Source: Ascaphus truei
Taxonomy: Eukaryota; Chordata; Amphibia; Anura; Ascaphidae
Direction: 5' to 3'
Assembly (NCBI GenBank): GCA_036426205.1
Contig: CM071567.1
Location: 295,878,204 to 295,942,203 of the forward strand
Length of the DNA: 64,000 nt
Below are positions 46,109 to 54,476 of this stretch, piece by piece. Position numbers and translations under genes: made by a program. The notes under the pieces were generated by a model. That model did no database searches, was not told the origin of the DNA, and saw only the letters and a list, made by a program, of their open reading frames with translations. Every line of letters starts with the position of its first letter. Position 1 is the stretch's first letter.

Positions 46109-48690
46109 TCACAGGAACACCCCTAGTTCAATATCCACATTGAGTCCCCTAGGAACTAGAGTTTTCAATGTGAAGATCCAGTAGGTTTCCCTTTTAGTTA
46201 GTTGAACATCACGGTCGCCCCCTCTCCAAGGAGGTAGTACTTTTTCTAAGACCGTAAAGATCAATCCTGTGGTGTTACCTTGGTGATGTTTAATAAAATG
46301 ATCTGACTAAAGGTGTGTGGTTAGCCCTCTTCTGACATTGCCTACATGTTCTAGGATTCTAATCCTTACATCCCTGGAAGTTTTGCCAATATATTGAAGA
46401 CCACATGGACATGTGATCATATAGATTACATAATCAGTTCTGCATGTAACATGGTGTTTAATGTCATATTTCTCTTTCGTCACATGTGAAGTGAAAGAAA
46501 ATTTATCCATTGATCTATATTTACAGGCCTTACAAACTGTGCAACCTTTAATTGCAGGTAGCCAATTATTTTCTCTTTTTTCTTTTATTTTAGGCAATGC
46601 ACTTGGGGCTTGTTGACGCTTCAGATTATTTGCCCTCCTGAAAATAACCTTGGGCACTTCTGGAACCACCTCACCTAATATTGTGTCATTTTGAATAATA
46701 TGCCAATATTTCTTTATGATTTTTACAATTTTATTTGAATCTTTATTAAAATTGGTTAAAAATGAAAAACTGAATTTGTCTTTATTAGTTGTGTCTGATT
46801 TTTCCTCAGTTTTTGTTTTCAGCAGATTACTTCTATCTAGATCTCTTGCTTTTGTTATTGCATTTTTTAGATTGTCAGGATTATATTTCCTATTCAGGAA
46901 CCTATTCTCCAATACTTTGGATTGTACTTCAAAGCTATTGAGATCAGAGCAATTACGTCTTACCCTTCTAAATTGGCCATAAGGCACATTAGTTAACCAA
47001 CTTTGATGGTGGCAACTCAAAGGCAAGATATAATTATTACTGTCAACTTCCTTGTAGAAGGTTTTGGTTTTTAAACACCCATCCTCTGCAAATATAGTCA
47101 GATCAAGGAAGTTGACAGAAATCTTGCTATAGTTGCATGTGAATTTTAGATTGGAATCATTATCGTTGATGTATTCAATGAATCTTAACAGATCTGTTTC
47201 TTCACCCCTCCAAATAAAAATGATATCATCAATAAATCTCCGCCATAGGACAAAATTTGCACCCAGTTCAGGGATGGACCAAATATAGTCATCTTCCCAT
47301 ATTCCCATAAATAAATTAGCATAACTGGGTGCAAATTTGGTACCCATGGCGGTTCCACGCTTCTGCAAATAAAATGTATCCTCAAACCAAAAATAGTTAT
47401 TTCTCAAAATAAAAAGGATACCATCTAAAATAAAATTAGCGTGTTCCTGGGATAGATCTTTATCTTTGGCAAGTACTCTATCAATAGCTTCAAATCCCTG
47501 GGTATGATCTATCGATGTATAGAGGGAGGTGATGTCACTAGTGACCAAAAAGCAGTGTTCAGTCCAATCTTGATTTTCCAATATCCTTAGTATGTCAGTA
47601 GTATCTCTCAGATGTGATTTTAACTCTGGCACATATTTTTGGAGATATATATCAATATAGGCTGATAGATTGGATGTTAAGGAATCTATGCCGCCAATGA
47701 TGGGTCTGCCTGGGGGATTTGAAAGGCTTTTGTGTACCTTTGGGAGATAATAAAATATTGGTCTTATAGGGTTGTCCTTCCATAAAAAACTATACTCCTG
47801 TTCTGATAGTACCCCATATGCTTTACCATGGTCCAAAAGTTTCTTCAATTTCTTTTTGAAATCACAAATAGGGTCTTTTGCCAATTTGGTGTATGTCATT
47901 TCATCTTCTAAAATCCTATGTGACTCTTTTATGTAGTCACATCTGTTCAAAATGACTACACCCCCCCCACCCCCTTATCGGCCTGTTTGATGACTATGTC
48001 TGTGTCATCAGTTAAGTTTTTGAGAGCTTCTCTTTCACTTTTATTTAAGTTGTGATGATATTTTTGCTCTTTATTTGATAATTCCTCAAAATCTTTTAAA
48101 ATCAATTGTGCAAATACATCCAAATTTTTCCCTTTTGCGTGTTTGGGATAGAATGTGGAAGGCAATTTCAGACCTGAATGTTTTAAATAAAGCTGTGTGT
48201 CATTATTTTCTCCATCATTTTTTCCCTCTTTGTTAATGGATAGGTTATCCTGTGTTTTGATTTCTACTTCTTTACTTTGGAAAAATCTTTTGATAGTTAA
48301 TTTCCTTAAAAAAATTTGTGCGTCAATAAAAAGGCCAAAATTGTTCGGGCCTACAGTAGGGGCAAACTTTAGGCCTTTTGTAATAAGACTTTCCTCAGAT
48401 TTTGTGAGGGTTTTATTACTAAGATTAAAAATGCCATTATTTATTTCATCATCCTTTTGCCATATCTTTGATTTCTTTCTCCCTCTCTTTCTTCTGATCT
48501 TCCTCTTCTTGGTTTTGGGTCTTTCTCCATCAGTGGGTGAAACCGATTTGAGGAAGACCCCTCCCCTAAAAAATCTCTCTCTTCGCTCCTTTGTGTTCTT
48601 TCTGTAAATAGATTTTCTTTTCTTGTCTCTCTTTTTCTCTGCTCTATTGGCCCTATCTGAATCTCTTATACCATCTTCACTATACACTGG
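46109..48690 (-). pseudogene. PLE2 reverse transcriptase-GIY-YIG endonuclease
   Basis: Penelope-type polyprotein, N-terminally truncated. A Lys-rich region (KRDKKRKSIYRKN, TKKRKIRRKRGRKK) is followed by the RT entry motif DIVIKQADKG. A frame change at the G run (47961-47974) leads to LNRCDYIKESHRIL and RPIIGGIDSLTSNLSAYID. Then come LVTSDITSLYTSIDHTQG (motif A), QKRGTAMGTKFAPSYANLFM (motif B) and WRRFIDDIIFIWRG (motif C). The linker (CTVCKACKYR, KHHVTCRTD) and GIY-YIG (YMITCPCGLQYIGKTSRDVR) follow. An in-frame TAG at 46307 interrupts the endonuclease, but the same frame continues through HFIKHHQGNTTGLIF, KRETYWIFTLKTL and LNVDIELGVFL to a TGA at 46109. All RT catalytic residues remain. The first codons near 48690 come from a MITE. 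Confidence 0.9.
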
Positions 48691-49082
48691 CGACACACTT
48701 TATTCGAGCTCGGCTAGTCCCACGAATTCGGGTATACCCGGGTGTATTGAGGTTTGTGACTGTTTTCTGCCCGAGTGCATTGAGTTATTTTCCAGCAGGG
48801 ATTGAAGCATTTTATTCCCACTGGCTGCAATACTGCACAGTACATATATATATACTGCATTACAATTCATGAATTTATGCCATCTGGTAGACACGCGAAG
48901 CATTGCAGCCTATTAAATCCTAATCATTATCATTTAACAGATCAGCCGCCCATCAGCCAGGCATGAACCCAGGCTGGGAAGGCAAATGCAACGGGGCTTG
49001 TCAGAGGTGAGGAGCGGCGCATTCCAGGTATCTGCCAGGTACATACCGGGTATTTGCTCGAATAAAGTGTGTCGGTGCAGTA
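48685..49082. mobile_element. MITE with CGACACACTTTATTCGAGC inverted ends
   Basis: CGACACACTTTATTCGAGC near 48692 is mirrored by GCTCGAATAAAGTGTGTCG near 49055. TA flanks both ends, which would suit a Tc1/mariner-type insertion, but the superfamily is uncertain. It lies exactly at the 5' end of the remaining PLE2 coding region. No coding content. Confidence 0.65.
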
Positions 49083-49130
49083 TGTTCTTTTAGGATGGTT
49101 ATCCAGATATTTCCCTATTTTAGGTACCTA

Positions 49131-49287
49131 TGAGTGCCCACATCGACCGTATTACGTGTAAGCCTTGAATCATGTTTTGATAATATATTTGTATTACCTC
49201 TACACTATATGGTCTCTCTCTTTTTTCTCCTTTGGAGGTTGTGATTGGTAGCTGCTGTTCACACATAAGGCGCATCCACCCCTTAAG
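49131..49287. repeat. PLE2 terminal repeat, right arm
   Basis: Inverted partner of 45275-45431. The palindrome module resumes immediately after it (CCCCTTAAGTTGG). Confidence 0.85.
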
Positions 49288-49724
49288 TTGGATGACAGTC
49301 TAAATTGATTGCTTAAAATGTGAGTAGTCATTTTGGAAGTATTTTCACTTTTTTCACTGTTGAAACATTTTTGCACTATGATATGTTTTTTCTATTTTAT
49401 GACTTCGAGACGAACTCCCCTGACGCTTTGAAAATTATCCATGAGAAGACAAGTGAAACAGTCTTTTTTCAAGGGTTGTAGTTTATTTTGAGGCTTTTTT
49501 CACCTTATATATGCACTTTAAATAGGCACGTGCACTATCACTGTTTTTGCATTGTGACTGATTATATTTATCACATTATCACTGTCACAATAGTGATCAT
49601 TTTTATTATTATTATTATATTTTGGGTTTGTTTTGAGCGCTATTGTTATTGTTTTCCACACAAGGTGATTAAGGGGTTAGGGGACAATACATTGGCTATT
49701 TTGATTGTTTTGTATGTTTTGCAG

Positions 49725-49772
49725 CACTGGAGGGACATGGACAGGATGAAGATGAGTGGGTGCCTGGAAAAG
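49725..49772 (+). other. Exon-like acidic block, right arm
   Basis: Follows TTTTGCAG and contains CACTGGAGGGACATGGACAG and GTGCCTGGAAAAG. It matches the block at 43092-43159 but lacks about 20 bp of the acidic part, and the donor is changed from GTAAGT to TTAAGT. Confidence 0.45.
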
Positions 49773-50019
49773 TTAAGTGTAATATGTATTTATTGTGATT
49801 TATATGTATTTTAAATGGGCACATGCATTTGTATCCATATGTGGATAATACAGTAGTAATTTTGCCCATTACTGTATTGTATGTGTTAGGGGGCAGGGGA
49901 GGATGTGTGTTATATATTGCTATGTTTGTTTGGGGGCAATTGTCCCCAAAATACATGCTATTATGCCTTAACCCCTTCTTTGCCTTAGTGGATAGTCGCT
50001 AAGGTAATAATAGTGAACA

Positions 50020-50190
50020 TGAGCAGGGGGTCGCCGCCATCTTTATAGAGTCACGTTGCGTCTTGATGCTATAAAGATGGCGGCGACACTGGCATCCGAT
50101 GCCCCATACCAGTGCCTGTAACTCGGGAAGCAGAGGGTCTGAGCCAGAAATTAATGCGGTTCAGCTCAGGGGACCCCCTGCTCCCGCACA
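50020..50190. repeat. Damaged long hairpin, right arm
   Basis: Inner stem with TCGCCGCCATCTTTATAG and its mirror is intact, but the left outer arm has been deleted after GAGCAGGGGG. Related to 36629-36880. Confidence 0.75.
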
Positions 50191-50291
50191 CTATTATTAA
50201 AATGTAAATTAATGCAGCTTCATTACCTTAGCGGCTATCCGCTAAGGTAAGGAATTATTGTTTATTGATATGTGTGTTTTGACATTAGTGT

Positions 50292-50541
50292 AGATGTGTA
50301 GGGGTTACCGGAGCTGAACCGCATTGGTTTCAGGTCCGGGGACCCCCTACTTCAGGAGATACAGGCCCCGTTATGGGGTGCCGGTATCCTTGCAGAATGT
50401 CAATATCCTGGTCACGTGACGTGGAAGCTTGAAAGTGCCGGGGATACCGACACCCCATAACGGGGCCTATATCTCCTGAAGTAGGGGGTCCCTGGACCTG
50501 AAACCAATGCGGTTCAGCTCAGGAGACCCCCTGCTCATGTA
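50292..50541. repeat. Long hairpin, right arm
   Basis: Mirrored halves with GAGCTGAACCGCATTGGTTT and CAGGCCCCGTTATGGGGTG. The centre contains TCACGTGA. Counterpart of 36991-37240. A further small hairpin, TTGCATGGAGAT...ATCTCCATGCAA, follows at 50593-50621. Confidence 0.85.
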
Positions 50542-50957
50542 CACTATTATTAAAATGATTTTATTTTGTGTATGATCGCCTGTAACAGCCTTGCATGGAG
50601 ATGCCAAATCTCCATGCAAATGTTACATGCGGCTTTTTTTTCTATCAGCTACCGTAAGTAAAGTTTAAGAACGCTAGCAGGGGGAAAAAACAAACACGTA
50701 CGATGTGGTTATTTTGAGCACGTACGATAGAAAATGGGCTCAAGGCCTTAGTGAATCGCGTCTCCGGCTTCACTTTTTATCGGACGTGCTTTTTTTTCCC
50801 CAGCGAGACGCAAAAGCTCGGAGCTTAGTGCATAGCCCCCTAAGTATTTTTATCATGTTGTATTAATATTTCAGTGTGTTCTAGGTTTCTTGCTGGGATA
50901 GTTTATTCAAGTGGTTCTATATTTAATACTATTTAGAACTAGTCTATTTTAGCGCTG

Positions 50958-50981
50958 TGTATATATATACATTATATATAC

Positions 50982-51035
<54 letters not shown>

Positions 51036-51135
51036 CTTAACTCAGTATTATGGTTTCTATATCTATATCTATATCTATATCTATATCTATATCTATATCT
51101 ATATCTATATCTATATCTATATCTATATAGATATA
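50958..51135. repeat. (TA)n and (TATCTA)n microsatellites
   Basis: An (AT)n run to 51034, then about eleven TATCTA units (51058-51130). The hexamer array is bracketed by inverted copies of TAACTTAACTCAGTATTATG (51033-51053 and 51140-51160). Confidence 0.9.
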
Positions 51136-51189
51136 GAAACCATAATACTGAGTTAAGTTATGGTGAGTAAAAAAAAGTGACAAAAACCC

Positions 51190-51750
51190 TCCACAGCAAA
51201 GCAAATATGCAAATATAAATACAACTGTATGCTCATCTGCATGTCTTAGGCAGGTCTGCAACCCCACCTTTCCCCATTATCACCCAGCACACAGCACTTC
51301 CACTGCAGCAAGGGATTCTGGGAAATGACATGCAAATGAGCACAACGTGCCACTTTTTGCTTCAAAAACCATTTTTAACATGGTTCCCTATAGGCTCACC
51401 ATAACTTAACTCAGTATTATGGTTGGCCTATCCTTTAGCTTCTTTGCATACCCAGTTAATCAACCCCACACTGATGAGACCCATTAAGGTTGAAACAGCT
51501 GTCTGTGGGTGGTTTTCTGGGTATGCACCTTAACCCTGGTTGTGCTCAAAGCTGTGACCATGCAGCAAGCTTAAGCCTATAGGGAACCATGTTAAAAATG
51601 GTTTTTGAAGCAAAAAGTGGCACTTTGTGCTCATTTCCCAGAATTCCTTGCTGCAGTGGAAGTGCTGTGTGCTGGGTGATAATGGGGAAAGGCGGGGTTG
51701 CAGACCTGCCTAAGACATGCAGATGAGCATACAGTTGTATTTATATTTGT
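51190..51750. mobile_element. Inverted-repeat element enclosing a hammerhead ribozyme
   Basis: Left arm (about 51195-51398) and right arm (about 51563-51747) are inverted copies. Shared blocks include ACAACTGTATGCTCATCTGC, TGTCTTAGGCAGGTCTGCAA, TTGCTTCAAAAACCATTTTT and AACATGGTTCCCTATAGG. The ~165-bp loop carries the ribozyme at 51445-51527. (TA)n tracts abut both sides. No protein is encoded. Confidence 0.8.
51445..51527 (+). ncRNA. Canonical type I hammerhead ribozyme with extended helix I
   Basis: Core CTGATGA (51471-51477) and GAA (51492-51494). Helix II is G-ACC/GGT-U closed by the 6-nt loop CATTAA. Helix III is ACAGCTGT (51495-51502). Predicted cleavage follows the C at 51503 in a GTC site. 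Helix I is CCCACA (51465-51470) with TGTGGG (51504-51509). After an internal loop it continues as an 11-bp stem, TGCATACCCAG with CTGGGTATGCA. Loop II and the helix I internal loop are placed for the tertiary contact known from active natural hammerheads. All core bases are intact. Confidence 0.88.
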
Positions 51751-51751
51751 A

Positions 51752-51796
<45 letters not shown>

Positions 51797-51803
<7 letters not shown>

Positions 51804-52080
51804 GAAGTATCAGTACCGTGTTAGCCGAGCTTCAATAATCAAAAAATAAATAGATGATACCGTTCTGTGGCTAACAAAATGCTTTTATTTGTGCGAGCTT
51901 TAGAGATACACTGATCTCTTCTTCTGGCGATGTTACAATGAATGAAGCAAGCAAAAGCTATACTATAAACAGTGTCTATTGGAATGTTATCTGTGCTTTA
52001 CAAAAGGTGTGTGTGGAGTGGGAGCGGATATAAATGGTGTGGGTGGGTGTGGAATATACAAGCCTGTGACGATAGATTAT
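51797..52080. repeat. Dispersed repeat with hammerhead-like remnant
   Basis: ACATGTAGAAGTATCAGTAC, ACCGTTCTGTGGCTAACAAA and CTTTTATTTGTGCGAGC form a block followed on the minus strand by AGAAGAAGAGATCAGTGTAT and CTCTAAAGC (51893-51930). Helix II (GAGAT/ATCTC) is kept, but both core elements are altered. Probably a fossil PLE terminus. Confidence 0.45.
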
Positions 52081-52828
52081 GACAGGTTGTAATTTACACC
52101 AAATACTGGGTTTGAACTGAACGAGGCTTAGATATAATAAAGTATATTTATTCCTTTGGATAGGTGAACACACGAAATAATATAGTAACAGACAAGAAGT
52201 ACACTTACTTTGGGGATGGGGGATGAGAAGTATGTTGCATAGCAATTCTCTCGCAATCAGGTAACAATTCAGATGATATCAGAAGACAAAGGATAAAGGG
52301 TGGACAACAGTTTCTCATTCATGTGTGTGTATATATATATATATATATGTGTATGTATGTATGCATATATATATATGCTGAAGTAGCCATTCCAGCTGTT
52401 TTTGGCACAAAAAATCCATTGATGTCTGTGGGGACTCTTGTCCGAAAAATCCCGAATTACTTCTTCATAAGGCCCTAACAGATCTATTTTCTAGATCAGT
52501 ATGAATATCTTTAAAATCTGCTTCAGGAAATTATTTGTTTTTTTCCTTACATTTGTTGTTTTTTTCTTTCGAATTTTTGCAAAAGTTCACATGATCTATA
52601 TAGATCTATATAGTGACTTTTGGCATAATTTAGTGACAATGTCAATTCTGTTTGAGTGTTGATTTGTTTGGGTCCCCACAAAATGAGAAAATAAGTAATA
52701 TATGAAACGAGTCTACTGGCAAGTAGGAATAGAACATTGATGATGAGGATGATTTTGTTGGAGGTGATGGGTGTACACTTCTGGGTGCTGATAGGGTGAT
52801 ATGCAATGGCCTGGAAGGCACTTGCACA

Positions 52829-52999
52829 GCTCATTCAGCAGCAGGAGTTTAGCGTGTTAATCTTAGGCTCTCATTTCTCATTCAGTTTCTTTCACTAGAC
52901 CTGATTGCTGTGGCAGCAGTAAAAAAACTAAACTATTCTTTACATATATAAGTTTTTCACAGGGAAAAAATTAAAATAAAAGGAGCACTGGTGGAAGCT
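52829..52999. repeat. 171-bp direct repeat, left copy (target duplication of PLE3)
   Basis: Begins GCTCATTCAGCAGCAGG and ends ACTGGTGGAAGCT. By eye it is identical to 57983-58153, and it directly abuts the outer end of the left PLE3 terminal repeat. Confidence 0.85.
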
Positions 53000-53122
53000 G
53001 AACAAAGGAAAAGGTAGCGCTAATCTAGGAAGGTGAAACCCGCAGCCTGTGATATAACTCTGACCCCCTGGGTCAGATGGGAGACTGGAAACAAATGTTA
53101 TATCTATGGCGCTGGGTAGATA
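53000..53122. repeat. PLE3 pseudo-LTR, left copy
   Basis: 123-bp direct repeat of 57855-57977, with CCCCCTGGGTCAGATGGGAG and AACCCGCAGCCTGTGATATA. Confidence 0.85.
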
Positions 53123-53716
53123 ACACATAAATAAAAATAAATGTCATACAACCAGTATGGTGGTGAACTCCTCTGGTGCTCTTCCAATGAATGCAGCAGT
53201 TCATGCAAAGAAGATAAAGACAGACATAGCGTAATACAATCACTAACAATACATACTAGACAAACTATAACACTAAAAGACAAACATGTGCTGAGACACA
53301 AGACAGAAGTAAAATATCACATTTAATAAAACAGCATTAAAAATATAAGTCACGTCTGCACAGCAGCCTCAGATGAAATGCCCGCTTACCAGACATACAC
53401 AGATCACAATCAGTGGATAAATCGTATCCCCTCTCATATGAACCACACCGCGTGTGCTGGCATCTGGCTGGAGCTCAGGGAGAATCCATTGCCGTCTGTA
53501 GCGTCACGAACCTCCGCTCCCCACGTGCACCGGCTGGTGTGTGTTTGGAAAGCCGCCAAGATTTCCTCAGGATGCACGTCAGGACCCACTGCCGGTTGCT
53601 CTGATGTGTTGGGGGATCAGTGCGCCGACCGCCGCAACCGGAGTCCGCAGGCAAGGCTTCAGATAAGGCTCAATGGCGCAACAGGTATGGAGGCAACAAC
53701 TGCACCGACGAAGACC

Positions 53717-53758
53717 ACCCTACGCGTTTCGGAAGACTGCGCTTCCTTCCTCAGGGGT
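53717..53758 (-). ncRNA. PLE3 hammerhead ribozyme (type I)
   Basis: On the minus strand: helix I ACCC/GGGT, core CTGAGGA, one extra A, helix II GGAAG/CTTCC with a CGCAGT loop, core GAA, helix III ACG/CGT, predicted cleavage after the A that follows. Helix I and II differ from PLE1 and PLE2 by compensating changes. It lies about 720 bp downstream of the RT stop. Confidence 0.8.
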
Positions 53759-54476
53759 AAACAAGTAGTTCCTATACCTTGCAGCGTCCGCATCTAAATA
53801 GTCCCGGTTTAAAGGTACATGGACCCAATACATGGATTGCACATGCGCAGTAGCTCAAGGATAGGATGCTTGGTCTCAGCAACACTAACAACAACATAAA
53901 ATAACATATAACACATATATTATCACTAAACAATGATTGAAACAATATATAGATTCTAACACTAATGAACATCCTTCTACAATACCTAAAAATGAAACAA
54001 AAAACAAAAGTCAAAAAATGAATATGATTATACATGACATGGACACATAACAATGATGCACAACAACACTTAACCCCTTGTGGGATAAGGGACCCATTTA
54101 TTCTCTAAGAGCTATATAATATGGAATTAAATGGTCCACTGAGAGACATATTGTACTCTATATCAAGTGCTTTGATATTATATCATGTATTGGACAGTGT
54201 GCAAAGGGGGCTGGCATGTGAGAACATACATATATACAAATGCACTGCCTGCTATAACTACACCGACCTTCAAGTAGCTTCCAAGCGGGACGAAATGTAT
54301 AGTCCATAAAGACCGTAGAGAGAGTGTTATGTAATTAATATTAATAAACAGTGTAAACTTACAATGTGCTGTATATATATCTAACGTGATTTATAAGGGA
54401 AAATCCTTTGATACTAAATGATCCTATTACCCATAGAAATTTAATACACCCTACTATGTGCTGGCCAAAAAAGGAT

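Larger units (their letters stand above)
45275..49287 (-). mobile_element. Penelope-like element 2 (PLE2) with inverted terminal repeats
   Basis: Bases 45275-45431 are the inverted copy of 49131-49287 with only a few mismatches. Both start GGGGTGGATGCGCC and end near GTGGGCACTCA. The repeats enclose the RT-endonuclease gene and its 3' ribozyme. The insertion point is inside the TTAACCCC/GGGGTTAA palindrome module of the surrounding element. The 5' part of the coding region is lost, and only about 47 bp separate the MITE at its 5' side from the right repeat. Confidence 0.8.
42411..50840. mobile_element. Large mirror-symmetric Harbinger-like element
   Basis: Starts GGGGCTATGCACTAAGC and ends with the inverted form GCTTAGTGCATAGCCCC, each flanked by TAA (42408-42410 and 50841-50843), a 3-bp duplication of PIF/Harbinger type. 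Subterminal GCGATTCACTAAG and CGTACGATA motifs are also mirrored. Moving inward, both halves show a GGATAATA palindrome block, an acidic exon-like block, a TTAACCCCTTAAT palindrome and a second exon-like block, all pointing outward from a promoter-like centre near 43740-44040. PLE2 (45275-49287) sits in the right half. Without it the element would be about 4.4 kb. Confidence 0.65.

Noticed and set aside
46716..46982. Plus-strand frames inside PLE2 and PLE3
   Set aside because: Antisense shadows of the RT-endonuclease genes, with no domain of their own.
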